From Shinella sp. XGS7 (GTDB lineage: Bacteria > Pseudomonadota > Gammaproteobacteria > Burkholderiales > Burkholderiaceae_C): a stretch of 64,000 nucleotides of DNA. Each line of letters begins with the position of its first letter. Positions within the stretch are counted from its first letter, which is position 1. The translations under genes and the position numbers were made by a program. Where the stretch lies: contig NZ_CP084758.1 of assembly GCF_020535565.1 (NCBI RefSeq), forward strand, positions 2,927,001 through 2,991,000, written 5' to 3'. The notes under the pieces are model-generated. The model did no database searches. It worked only from the letters and a program-made list of their open reading frames with translations, and was not told the origin of the DNA. Positions 44,942 to 53,888 of this stretch are shown in pieces.

Positions 44942-46213
44942 ATGAATCATCCGATGACTCTTGAAGAACTGCGGGCCCTGGGCGTGGCCCTGACCAAGCC
45001 GGCCGCCCTGATGGAACTGGGTCTCCTGCTGGCCTGCCTGGGCCTGGCCTGGCTGGTGGTGTGGCGCCTGAAGGCGCATCTGGACCGTGAGCCCGGGCCG
45101 CAATCGGTGCTCTTCGGCCGCCATGTGGTGGACGGCGTGCTCTTCCCCGTGCTGGCCCTGCTGGTGGCCCTGGGCGCGCGCCGCCTGCTGCCCGAGCTGG
45201 GCCTGGCGCCGGCGCTCTTCAAGCTGGTGGTGCCGGTGCTGCTGTCCCTGCTGGTGATCCGCCTGACGGCGCGGGTGCTGCGCGCAGCCCTGCCCAACTC
45301 GGGCTGGGTGCGCCTGGTGGAGCGCAGCGTGTCCTGGCTGGCCTGGGGCGCTTCGGTGCTGTGGATCACCGGCCTGCTGCCCATCCTGCTGGACGAGCTG
45401 GAAGACATACGCTGGAAGATGGGCAGCAGCCAGGTCTCGCTGCGCGCCCTGCTGGAGGGCGGGCTGACCGCGGTGCTGGTGCTGATGCTGGCCCTGTGGC
45501 TGTCGGCCGTGATCGAGGCGCGCCTGCTGCGCAATGTCACCAATGACCTCTCGCTGCGCAAGATCGGCGCCAACATCACCCGCGCCCTGCTGCTCTTCGT
45601 GGGCCTGTTGTTCGCCCTCTCGGCCGCGGGCATCGACCTCACGGCCCTGGGTGTGCTGGGCGGCGCCCTGGGCGTGGGCATCGGTTTCGGCCTGCAGAAG
45701 CTGGCGGCCAACTATGTGTCGGGCTTCGTGATCCTGGCCGAGCGCTCGCTGCGCATCGGCGATATGGTGCGGGTCGACAACTTCGAGGGCCGCATCAGCG
45801 ATATCAAGACCCGCTACACCGTGATTCGCGCCCTGGGCGGGCGCGAGGCCGTGGTGCCCAACGAAACCCTGATCACCACCCGGGTGGAGAACCTCTCGCT
45901 GAGCGACCCGCGCGTGATCCTGTCCACCATCGTGCAGGTGGCTTACGGCACCGATGTGGAAGCCCTGATGCCCCTGATGGTGGAGCGCGTGCGCCAGGTC
46001 TCGCGGGTGCTGCAGGAGCCGGGGCCTTCGGTGCAGCTGAGCAATTTCGCGGCCGACGGGCTGGAGCTGACCATCTACTTCTGGATCGGCGACCCCGAGA
46101 ACGGCCAGGGCGGCCCGCGCTCGGAGGTGAACCTGGCCATCCTGCGCCTGTTCAATGAGCGTGGCATCGAGATCCCCTTCCCGCAGCGCGTGCTGCATCG
46201 CGCCACGGTCTGA
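44942..46213 (+). CDS. Mechanosensitive channel of the MscS family
   Basis: The 423-residue protein has five or six N-terminal hydrophobic segments and then the MscS pore helix and beta domain. Pore-lining GALGVGIGFGLQKLAANY with the closely packed Gly/Ala pattern is followed by VSGFVILAERSLRIGDMVRV. The extra N-terminal membrane segments make it larger than E. coli MscS (286 residues) and closer to MscK/YbdG-like members. It releases solutes during osmotic downshock or modulates membrane tension. It is convergent with the GGDEF/EAL gene, 9 bases apart. Confidence 0.9.
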   Translation: MNHPMTLEELRALGVALTKPAALMELGLLLACLGLAWLVVWRLKAHLDREPGPQSVLFGRHVVDGVLFPVLALLVALGARRLLPELGLAPALFKLVVPVLLSLLVIRLTARVLRAALPNSGWVRLVERSVSWLAWGASVLWITGLLPILLDELEDIRWKMGSSQVSLRALLEGGLTAVLVLMLALWLSAVIEARLLRNVTNDLSLRKIGANITRALLLFVGLLFALSAAGIDLTALGVLGGALGVGIGFGLQKLAANYVSGFVILAERSLRIGDMVRVDNFEGRISDIKTRYTVIRALGGREAVVPNETLITTRVENLSLSDPRVILSTIVQVAYGTDVEALMPLMVERVRQVSRVLQEPGPSVQLSNFAADGLELTIYFWIGDPENGQGGPRSEVNLAILRLFNERGIEIPFPQRVLHRATV

Positions 46214-46222
46214 GCCCGGGGT

Positions 46223-49200
46223 TCAGTGCAGGCGTCGCTCCTGCCAGGCCCCCGGCGTGGGCGTGGCGGGCCACAGCCGCAACTCGGCCGGGGGCAGGGG
46301 GCGCGAAAAGGCGTAGCCCTGCATCAGCTTGCAGCCCAGACCCTGCAGCAGGTGGATCTGGGCCTCGGTCTCCACGCCCTCGGCCACGCATTCCAGGCCC
46401 AGGCTCTCGGCCATGGCGATGATGGCGCGCACCAGGGCGCTGTCGCCGGGCTTGGCGTCCAGGTCCTTGACGAAGGAACGGTCGATCTTCAGCCGCCCGA
46501 CGGGGAAGCGCTTGAGGGCGCTGAGGCTGGAATAGCCGGTGCCGAAATCGTCCACCGCCAGGCGCACGCCCAGGGCCTTGAGCCGCAGCAAGGCCCGCCG
46601 TGATTCGTCGGGGCTGCCCATCAGGGCCGATTCGGTGATTTCCAGCTCCAGCCGGTCCGCCGCCAGACCGGTGCGACGCAGCAGGCGGTCCACGTCTTCC
46701 GGGAACTGCGGATCGACCAGCTGATGAGGCGAGACATTCAGGGCCAGGCGCAGCGCGGAGTCGCGCAGATCGGTGCGTTCCAGCAGCAGTTGGCCCGTCA
46801 GGGCCAGCACATGGCGGCCCAGCTCCACCATCAGGCCGCTCTCCTCGGCCACCGGGATGAATTCGCCGGGGCAGATCTCGCCGCCCTGCTCGGTGCGCCA
46901 GCGCAGCAGGGCCTCGGCGCCCACGTACTCGCCCCGGTCCACGTCCATCTGGGGCTGCAGCACCAGGTAGAGCCTGTCCTTGCCCATGTCCTGGCGCAGC
47001 TGCTGGGCCATCTGCAGGCGCTGGGCCGCGGCGACGGCCATGGCGGGGTCGTAGAGGCAGCAGCGGTTGCGACCCAGCGCCTTGGCGCGGTAGAGCGCGA
47101 TATCGGCATGCTTCATCAGCTCATCGGCGTTCTGCCCGTCCCCGGGGTAAAGCGCCAGACCGATGCTGAGGCTGGCACTGACCTCGCGTCCGCCCAGGTC
47201 CAGGGGCAGGGCCACCTGCTGCAGCAGCTTCTGCGCCACCAGCAGGGCATGCTGGGCGCTGCTCACGTCGCTGAGCAGCAGCACGAACTCGTCGCCGCCC
47301 AGGCGGCAGACGGTGTCGTTGTTGCGCAGCTCGGCCGAGAGGCGCTGCGCCACGCTTTGCAGCAGCTCGTCACCCACGGCATGGCCCAGGGTGTCATTGA
47401 TGAGCTTGAAGTGGTCCAGATCCAGAAAGCCGATGGCAAAGCCCTGGCCCTTGCGCGTGGCATTGGCGCAGGCCTGTTCGATGCGGTCCATCAGCAGCAC
47501 ACGGTTGGGCAGGCCGGTGAGCGCGTCGTGGTGGGCCATGTGGTTGAGCCGGCGCGCGTCCTCGCGTGCGCGGCTCACATCCTGGAAGACCAGCACCACG
47601 CCGCGCAGCCGGCCCTGGGCCTCGTGAATGGGCGAGGCGCTGCCGGTCACGGCATGCAGGCAGCCGTCCTGGGCCTGCAGCACGCAGTCAGGCGGCAGCA
47701 GCTCGAGCGTGCCACTGCGCAGGCAGGCCTCCACCGGCGCGATGGGCGCGCCGCCCTCGTCCGCGGCGCGCAGCTGCAGCACCTGGGCCGCGGGGCGGCC
47801 CTGGGCCGCCGCACGCTCCCAGCCGCACAGCCGGGAGGCGGCAGGGTTGATGAAGCGGATATGGCCCAGCTCGTCGCTGCTGATCACGCCATCGGCAATC
47901 GAGCCCAGGGTGGTCTGCAGCAGCTGGCGCTCCTCGTCCAGGCGCTGCAGCAGGGCGCTTTCCTCGGTCACATCGCGCAGCGCGGCCATGCTGCACAGGC
48001 CCTGCTCGCGCCCGGCATCCTGCTCCCAGACCATGGACAGACGCACCCGGCGCAGCCGCCCGTCGGCTCGGCGCGCCAGCATGGGCAGGTCGTGCACGCT
48101 CTCGCCGGCCGTGAGCACGGGCAGGTCCCGGGCGGACCGCAGGGCCTGGGGGTCCAGGCTCAGAAAGTCCGAGACCTTGCGGCCCAGCACCTCCGATTCG
48201 CGATAGCCCAGGTGCTGCAGCCAGGCGGCGCTGACGCTCAGCAGCCGCCCCTCGATATCGGTGGAGTGCAGCAGGGTGGGCGCCCGGGTGTAGAGTCTGC
48301 GATAGCGGGCCTCGCGGCGGGCCAGCTGCTCCGCATTGCGCCGGCGGCTCTGCTCCAGCGCCCCGCCCAGCATCAGCGGGCTGATCACGGCCAGCAGCAG
48401 GGGCAGCAGGTGCAGGGCATCGGCGGCCGGACCGGTCTGCGGCGGCAGCACCATCAGGCCCAGGCCGATGAGGCTGAAGCAGCTGGCCACGGTGATGGGC
48501 GCGGCCAGACTCGCGGCGGCGAAGCCACCGCTGTAGGCCACCAGCATGCCGGCGGTGGCGATGTACACATAGGGGTAGGGCAGGCTGCCGAAGGCCAGCA
48601 GGCTCACGCCGCAGACCAGCATGGCCAGGGGCAGTTGCAGGGGCTGCAGGCAGCGCTGCAGGGTCTGGCGCCAGCCCAGGGCCAGCAAGAGGCTGGCACC
48701 GGGCAGCAGACAGATCCAGCCCAGGGCGGCGCCCAGCCACCAGGTGGTGAGGACCCCGGCGAAGTGCTGCTCCGGCTGCACCAGCATCAGGCAGGCGCTG
48801 CCCAATAGCGCGCCCAAGCCCGCCGCCAGGCCCGGGCCCAGCAGCAGAGCCCGCAGGAGGGCGCCGGGTTCGTGGCTGAGGCTGGCCACCTGAGCGTGCC
48901 GGCGCAGCAGCCAGGCGGCGGCCCAGGTTTCCAGCAGATTGCCGCTGGCAAAGACCAGGTTCAGCAGCCAGGGCGTACCGCACAGCGCGTTGGCCGCCAG
49001 CACCGCCAGGGCCTGGGCGCCCAGCAGGGCGGGCCAGCGGCGGGGGGGATGGGCCAGCATGGCGCAGGCCATCAGGCAGTTGCTCAGCCACAGCGGCGCC
49101 ATGTTGCCGGGGCGGCGCATCAGCAGGATGCAGGCCAGGGCGGCCAGCAGGCTCAGCCCACCCCAGAAGAGTGCGGTGCGCAGCAGGCGCGGGCGGGGCA

Positions 49201-49243
49201 GGGCCGGGGCTGCAGACTCCGGCGGGCTGGGCTGCGGCTTCAT
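46223..49243 (-). CDS. MASE1-PAS-PAS-GGDEF-EAL bifunctional cyclic-di-GMP protein
   Basis: The 1006-residue protein begins with a MASE1-like membrane sensor (about residues 20-300, eight or so segments). Two PAS domains (about 315-555), a GGDEF domain and a C-terminal EAL domain follow. GGDEF is intact (RLGGDEFVLLLSD) with an RxxD inhibitory site five residues ahead (RNND). EAL is also intact (GAEALLRW, DDFGTGYSSL). Both cyclase and phosphodiesterase activity are therefore possible. Its ATG overlaps the stop of the upstream periplasmic binding protein gene, so the ligand-binding partner and the signalling enzyme are produced together. Confidence 0.92.
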   Translation of the reverse strand: MKPQPSPPESAAPALPRPRLLRTALFWGGLSLLAALACILLMRRPGNMAPLWLSNCLMACAMLAHPPRRWPALLGAQALAVLAANALCGTPWLLNLVFASGNLLETWAAAWLLRRHAQVASLSHEPGALLRALLLGPGLAAGLGALLGSACLMLVQPEQHFAGVLTTWWLGAALGWICLLPGASLLLALGWRQTLQRCLQPLQLPLAMLVCGVSLLAFGSLPYPYVYIATAGMLVAYSGGFAAASLAAPITVASCFSLIGLGLMVLPPQTGPAADALHLLPLLLAVISPLMLGGALEQSRRRNAEQLARREARYRRLYTRAPTLLHSTDIEGRLLSVSAAWLQHLGYRESEVLGRKVSDFLSLDPQALRSARDLPVLTAGESVHDLPMLARRADGRLRRVRLSMVWEQDAGREQGLCSMAALRDVTEESALLQRLDEERQLLQTTLGSIADGVISSDELGHIRFINPAASRLCGWERAAAQGRPAAQVLQLRAADEGGAPIAPVEACLRSGTLELLPPDCVLQAQDGCLHAVTGSASPIHEAQGRLRGVVLVFQDVSRAREDARRLNHMAHHDALTGLPNRVLLMDRIEQACANATRKGQGFAIGFLDLDHFKLINDTLGHAVGDELLQSVAQRLSAELRNNDTVCRLGGDEFVLLLSDVSSAQHALLVAQKLLQQVALPLDLGGREVSASLSIGLALYPGDGQNADELMKHADIALYRAKALGRNRCCLYDPAMAVAAAQRLQMAQQLRQDMGKDRLYLVLQPQMDVDRGEYVGAEALLRWRTEQGGEICPGEFIPVAEESGLMVELGRHVLALTGQLLLERTDLRDSALRLALNVSPHQLVDPQFPEDVDRLLRRTGLAADRLELEITESALMGSPDESRRALLRLKALGVRLAVDDFGTGYSSLSALKRFPVGRLKIDRSFVKDLDAKPGDSALVRAIIAMAESLGLECVAEGVETEAQIHLLQGLGCKLMQGYAFSRPLPPAELRLWPATPTPGAWQERRLH

Positions 49244-50094
49244 GCGCGGGCCTGCCGGCTCAGGGTGCGCCGCATCAGGTACAGGCCCAGCAGGCCTGCG
49301 GCGATGCAGGCCACGGCCAGCAGGCGCAGATCGCCCTGGCGCGGGTCCTCGTAGGCATTCAGCCCCGCGGGAATCCAGCGCTGAACGATCTCACCCCGGG
49401 TTTTGGGCGGCAGGGCCCGCAGGGCCGTGCGCAGGCGCTCGCCGATATCCTCCCGCGCGAGCGGGTAGGCGAAGCTCAGGGGGTACTCGAAGCCGATGTG
49501 CTGATGGATCTCGTAGCGCGGCGCGGCGGTGCCGCGCTGGCTCAGGAAGTGCAGGGAGGCCATGTCGGCCACCAGGCCGCGGATCTCGCCCCGCCCCATG
49601 GCCAGCAGGGCCTGATGGTCGTCCGTGAAGCTCTGCCACTGCACCGCGGGGTAGCGCTCCCGCACAAAGGACTCCACCGCATAGCCGCGGCCCACGCCCA
49701 GCACTTGGCCCTGCAGGGCTTGCAGCGTCTGCTGATGCGCCTGGCCCGGCGGGAGCACCAGCACCGCTGGCACCACCACATAGGGCTCGGTGAAAGCGAG
49801 GTAGCGGCTGCGCTCGGTCGTGGGCCGCAGGGAGGAGAGCAGGTCCACTTCGCCGCGCTGGGCGGCGGCCAGATGCTCGTGCAGGCTACGCGCGGGCAGG
49901 GTCTGGATCTGGAAACCGCCCAGCGGTGCCATTGCCTGCAGCAGATCCACCGAGAGGCCCCGTGCCTGGCCCTGGGCATCGGCGAAGACGAAAGGCCCAT
50001 AGTCCGCCTCGGGGGCGAAACGCAGGGTCAGGGCTCCGGCCAGCAGGGGCTGGAGCAGGAGTCCCAGCAGGGACCCGGCATACGCGGCCTTCAT
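49240..50094 (-). CDS. SBP_bac_3-family periplasmic binding protein with C-terminal membrane anchor
   Basis: The 284-residue protein has a signal peptide (LLGLLLQPLLAGA), a bacterial extracellular solute-binding family 3 domain (PEADYGPFVFADAQGQARGL; GEVDLLSSLRPTTERSRYLA) and a C-terminal membrane helix (LRLLAVACIAAGLLGLYLM) ending in a basic tail. No ABC transporter is nearby. In many hybrid sensor kinases and cyclases this domain is fused to the cytoplasmic output; here it is separate but overlaps the GGDEF/EAL gene by 4 bases. It is likely the ligand sensor for that protein. GGGAGG lies 6 bases before the ATG. Confidence 0.85.
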   Translation of the reverse strand: MKAAYAGSLLGLLLQPLLAGALTLRFAPEADYGPFVFADAQGQARGLSVDLLQAMAPLGGFQIQTLPARSLHEHLAAAQRGEVDLLSSLRPTTERSRYLAFTEPYVVVPAVLVLPPGQAHQQTLQALQGQVLGVGRGYAVESFVRERYPAVQWQSFTDDHQALLAMGRGEIRGLVADMASLHFLSQRGTAAPRYEIHQHIGFEYPLSFAYPLAREDIGERLRTALRALPPKTRGEIVQRWIPAGLNAYEDPRQGDLRLLAVACIAAGLLGLYLMRRTLSRQARA

Positions 50095-50175
50095 TGAGCC
50101 TCCCTGGCGCCGCCTCGGAGGCCGGGTGGCGCTGCCGGGCAAGCGTACGGTGCCCGGCGCGGAGGGTCAATGCGT

Positions 50176-50209
50176 GGCGCCCCATTTTCCCGTTACGGGG
50201 CGGGGCGCC
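50176..50209 (-). terminator. Possible terminator hairpin after the fumarase gene
   Basis: GGCGCCCC at 50176-50183 pairs with GGGGCGCC at 50202-50209, with an inner CCCG-TTA-CGGG hairpin. It lies just downstream of the fumarase stop on the - strand. No T-run follows, so it could be a structured region rather than a terminator. Confidence 0.4.
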
Positions 50210-50216
50210 GCGGCGA

Positions 50217-51758
50217 TCAGGCCACAGTGACGGGGATCTTGCCGATCTTGCCCTGGCTGATCTTGTCGGCCCATTCGGCCGGGCCGGTGATGTGGGCGCT
50301 GGTGCCGCCAGCATCCACGGCCACGGTCACGGGCATGTCCACCACGTCGAACTCATAGATGGCTTCCATGCCCAGGTCCTCGAAGCCCACCACCTTGGCG
50401 GCCTTGATGGCCTTGGACACCAGATAGGCCGAGCCGCCGACGGCCATCAGATAGGCCGACTTGTGCTGCTTGATGGCCTCGATGGCGACCGGGCCGCGCT
50501 CGGCCTTGCCGATCATCGCGATCAGGCCGGTCTTGGCCAGCATCATCTCGGTGAACTTGTCCATGCGGGTGGCCGTGGTGGGGCCGGCCGGGCCGACCAC
50601 CTCGTCGCGCACCGGATCGACCGGGCCCACGTAGTAGATGACGCGGTTGGTGAAGTCCACCGGCAGGGTCTCGCCCTTGGCCAGCATGTCCTGGATGCGC
50701 TTGTGGGCGGCATCGCGGCCGGTCAGCATCTTGCCGTTGAGCAGCAGGGTCTGACCGGGGGTCCAGCTGGCGACTTCCTCAGGCGTCAGCGCATTCAGAT
50801 CCACGCGCTTGCTCTTGTTGTAGTCCGGCGCCCAGTGCACATCGGGCCACAGGTCCAGGCTGGGGGCTTCCAGGTAGGAGGGGCCCGAGCCGTCCAGCAC
50901 GAAGTGGGCGTGGCGGGTGGCCGCGCAGTTGGGGATCATCGCGATCGGCTTGCTGGCCGCGTGCGTGGGATAGGTCTTGATCTTGACGTCCAGCACCGTG
51001 GTCAGACCGCCCAGACCCTGCGCGCCGATGCCCAGGGCATTGACCTTCTCGTAGAGCTCGATGCGCAGTTCTTCCAGCTTGTTGCTCGGGCCGCGCTCCA
51101 GCAGCTCGTACATGTCGATGTCGTCCATCAGGGCTTCCTTGGCCAGCAGGGCGGCCTTCTCGGCCGTGCCGCCAACGCCGATGCCCAGCATGCCCGGCGG
51201 GCACCAGCCCGCGCCCATGGTCGGCACGGTCTTGAGCACCCAGTCGACGATGTTGTCGCTGGGGTTGAGCATATAGACCTTGCTCTTGTTCTCGGAGCCG
51301 CCGCCCTTGGCCGCGACGATCACGTCCACGGTATTGCCGGGCACGACTTCCATGAAGATCACCGCGGGCGTGTTGTCCTTGGTGTTCTTGCGCTCGAAGA
51401 TGGGGTCGGCCAGCACCGAGGCGCGCAGCTTGTTGTCCGGGTGGTTGTAGGCGCGGCGCACGCCCTCGTTCACCGCGTCCTGTATGGAGCCGGGGAAGTC
51501 CGCCCAGCGCACGTCCATGCCGATCTTCAGGAAGACGTTGACGATGCCGGTGTCCTGGCAGATCGGGCGGCGGCCTTCGGCGCACATGCGCGAGTTGGTC
51601 AGGATCTGCGCGATCGCATCCTTGGCCGCCGCGCTCTGCTCACGCTCGTAGGCGCGGGCCAGGTGCTGGATGTAGTCGGCCGGGTGGTAGTAGCTGATGT
51701 ACTGCAGGGCGGCGCTGACGCTCTCGACGAGGTCGGCGTACTTGATCGTGGTGCTCAT
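50217..51758 (-). CDS. fumA: Fumarate hydratase class I (iron-sulfur, FumA/FumB type)
   Basis: The 513-residue protein is a class I fumarase that interconverts fumarate and malate in the TCA cycle using a [4Fe-4S] cluster. Cluster ligands match the family: Cys67 (PICQDTG), Cys186 (GWCPPGM) and Cys278 (PNCAATRH). N-terminal and C-terminal Fe-S hydro-lyase domains are both complete. Such enzymes are oxygen-sensitive, and whether the genome also has class II FumC is not visible. A hairpin that may be a terminator follows, and NhaA is divergent from it. Confidence 0.93.
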   Translation of the reverse strand: MSTTIKYADLVESVSAALQYISYYHPADYIQHLARAYEREQSAAAKDAIAQILTNSRMCAEGRRPICQDTGIVNVFLKIGMDVRWADFPGSIQDAVNEGVRRAYNHPDNKLRASVLADPIFERKNTKDNTPAVIFMEVVPGNTVDVIVAAKGGGSENKSKVYMLNPSDNIVDWVLKTVPTMGAGWCPPGMLGIGVGGTAEKAALLAKEALMDDIDMYELLERGPSNKLEELRIELYEKVNALGIGAQGLGGLTTVLDVKIKTYPTHAASKPIAMIPNCAATRHAHFVLDGSGPSYLEAPSLDLWPDVHWAPDYNKSKRVDLNALTPEEVASWTPGQTLLLNGKMLTGRDAAHKRIQDMLAKGETLPVDFTNRVIYYVGPVDPVRDEVVGPAGPTTATRMDKFTEMMLAKTGLIAMIGKAERGPVAIEAIKQHKSAYLMAVGGSAYLVSKAIKAAKVVGFEDLGMEAIYEFDVVDMPVTVAVDAGGTSAHITGPAEWADKISQGKIGKIPVTVA

Positions 51759-51835
51759 GGCGGGGCGGTCCGGGCTAGAGGGGAAACTCTGAGAAACTCG
51801 GGCGCCAGTTTACTGAAGCCGAGGAAGGAGTGCCG

Positions 51836-53011
51836 ATGACGCCAGGATTGAGGAAGTTCTTTGCCAGTGAGTCCAGCGGCGGCATCGTGCTGGCCCTGGC
51901 CGCGGTGGCGGCCCTCCTGATCAGCAACTCCGCGCTCTCGGCCTGGTACCAGGCCTTCACCCAGGTGCCGGGCGAGCTGCGCATCGGCGGCGACTGGCTG
52001 GTGCTGGCCAAGCCTCTGATCGTCTGGGTCAACGATCTGTGGATGGTGGTCTTCTTCCTGCTGGTGGGCCTGGAGATCAAACGCGAGTTCGTGGCGGGCG
52101 AGCTCTCCACCCGCTCGCAGGCGGTGCTGCCCGCCGTGGCCGCCCTGGGCGGCATGGTGGTGCCGGCCCTGATCTACACCGGCATCAACTGGGGCGATGC
52201 GGTGGCGCTGCGCGGCTGGGCCATTCCCGCCGCCACCGATATCGCTTTTGCCATCGGCATCCTGATGCTGCTGGGCTCTCGGGTGCCGGCCTCGCTCAAG
52301 GTCTTCCTGACCGCCGTGGCCATCATCGACGATCTGGGCGCCATCATCGTGATCGCACTCTTCTACACCCACCAGCTCTCGCCCCTGATGCTGCTGGGCG
52401 CGGCGGCCTGCCTGGCCGGCCTGGCCCTGCTGAACCGGGCCGGCGTGAAGCGCCTGGACGTGTACCTGGCCCTGGGCCTGCTGCTGTGGCTGTGCGTGCT
52501 GAAGTCCGGCGTGCACGCCACGCTGGCAGGCGTGGCCACCGCGCTCTTCATTCCCATGCAGGGGGATGCCCAGCACGATCACTCGCCGCTGGAGACCCTG
52601 GAGCATGGCCTGCACCCCTGGGTGGCCTTCCTGATCCTGCCCATGTTCGCCTTTGCCAACGCCGGCGTGTCCCTGCAGGGCCTGAGCCCGGCGGCCCTGC
52701 TGGACCCGCTGCCCCTGGGCATCGCCCTGGGCCTGCTGCTGGGCAAGGCGGTGGGGGTGTTCGGTGCCTCCTGGCTGCTGGTGCGCCTGGGTCTGGCCCA
52801 GCAGCCCGCGGGCGCAAGCTGGACGCAGTTCTTCGGCGTCTGCGTGCTCTGCGGCATCGGCTTCACCATGAGCCTCTTCATCGGGGGCCTGGCGTTTGCC
52901 GGCCTGGATCCCAGCTTCGAGACGCGAGTCAAGCTGGGCGTGCTGGGCGGCTCCCTGATCTCGGGCGTGCTGGGCGCGCTGATCCTGGCGCGGGCGGGCC
53001 GCGGCCGCTGA
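51836..53011 (+). CDS. nhaA: Na+/H+ antiporter NhaA
   Basis: The 391-residue inner-membrane protein is NhaA-type. The conserved aspartates lie in PAATDIAFAIG and AIIDDLGAIIV, which bind the exchanged cations, and about 11-12 membrane segments are present. It removes sodium in exchange for protons and supports pH homeostasis. The ATG at 51836 is chosen because AAGGAG lies 5 bases before it; a GTG six bases upstream is less likely. It is followed by a perfect palindromic terminator. Confidence 0.93.
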   Translation: MTPGLRKFFASESSGGIVLALAAVAALLISNSALSAWYQAFTQVPGELRIGGDWLVLAKPLIVWVNDLWMVVFFLLVGLEIKREFVAGELSTRSQAVLPAVAALGGMVVPALIYTGINWGDAVALRGWAIPAATDIAFAIGILMLLGSRVPASLKVFLTAVAIIDDLGAIIVIALFYTHQLSPLMLLGAAACLAGLALLNRAGVKRLDVYLALGLLLWLCVLKSGVHATLAGVATALFIPMQGDAQHDHSPLETLEHGLHPWVAFLILPMFAFANAGVSLQGLSPAALLDPLPLGIALGLLLGKAVGVFGASWLLVRLGLAQQPAGASWTQFFGVCVLCGIGFTMSLFIGGLAFAGLDPSFETRVKLGVLGGSLISGVLGALILARAGRGR

Positions 53012-53035
53012 AGCTTCGCCGCCTCGCCCATGAAA

Positions 53036-53067
53036 AAGGCCGGAATGCCCGCGGGCATTCCGGCCTT
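53036..53067. terminator. Perfect-palindrome bidirectional terminator
   Basis: A 32-base perfect palindrome centred between nhaA and the convergent yqhA-like gene reads AAGGCCGGAATGCCCG and its reverse complement. A-rich and T-rich ends support termination in both directions. Confidence 0.88.
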
Positions 53068-53090
53068 CTTGCTTGTGAGTGCGCAGGGCT

Positions 53091-53723
53091 TCAGTGCTTG
53101 TCGTCGCCGCCGCTGTTGTGGCTCATCAGGCGGTCGGCCGCCGCGATGGCCAGGGCCGAGAACAGGAAGGCCACATGGATCAGGGTCTGCCAGATCAGCA
53201 CCTTCTCGCTGTAGTTGTCGGCGTTGATGAAGGTCTTGAGCAGATGGATGGAGGAGATGCCGATGATGGCCGTGGCCAGCTTGACCTTGAGCACCGAGGC
53301 GTTCACATGGCTGAGCCACTCGGGCTGGTCGGGGTGGCCCTCCAGATGCATGCGCGAGACAAAGGTCTCGTAGCCGCCCACGATCACCATGATCAGCAGA
53401 TTGGAGATCATCACCACGTCGATCAGGCCCAGCACCACCAGCATCAGGATGGTCTCGTTGAGCTTGGCCAGGGGCTCATAGCCGATGACCAGACCGGCCG
53501 CATCCTTGATGGGCGTGGCCTTGTAGCCGATGCTCTTGACCAGCATGGCCAGGGCGTCCTGGTTGCCAAAGGCGGCTTCCACCAGGTGCACCAGCTCGGT
53601 CCAGAACTGGAAGACGTAGACCGCCTGGGCCAGGATCAGGCCGAGGTACAGCGGCAGCTGCAGCCAGCGGCTCATGAAGATGATGTTGGGCAGGGGGCGA
53701 AGAGGGCGGTTGGCGTTGTTCAT
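53091..53723 (-). CDS. yqhA: YqhA-family membrane protein (UPF0114/TIGR00645)
   Basis: The 210-residue protein has about four hydrophobic segments. It matches the UPF0114/YqhA family: [20 protein letters not shown] near the N-terminus, [20 protein letters not shown], then [11 protein letters not shown] and [20 protein letters not shown], with a short His-rich tail. No function is established for the family. It is convergent with nhaA and divergent from acs, and sits alone in its transcript. Confidence 0.88.
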   Translation of the reverse strand: MNNANRPLRPLPNIIFMSRWLQLPLYLGLILAQAVYVFQFWTELVHLVEAAFGNQDALAMLVKSIGYKATPIKDAAGLVIGYEPLAKLNETILMLVVLGLIDVVMISNLLIMVIVGGYETFVSRMHLEGHPDQPEWLSHVNASVLKVKLATAIIGISSIHLLKTFINADNYSEKVLIWQTLIHVAFLFSALAIAAADRLMSHNSGGDDKH

Positions 53724-53888
53724 GGGGCGCAGGGCAAAGCTCGTTGGGGCGGGATTCTAGGGCCCGCACATGACAGCGGCGGCCCCCGGGGGACAGGCAG
53801 TTACGGCGCTAGAGTAAGCGCTTCGTCAGAGACGGCACGCACAGTGCACGCAGTTTTCAAAGCAAATCCCGGCATCGAGGAGACAGCC

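Noticed and set aside
46724-48808. Open frame of 694 codons opposite the GGDEF/EAL gene
   Set aside because: Gln/His/Gly-rich shadow; the GGDEF and EAL motifs are on the other strand.
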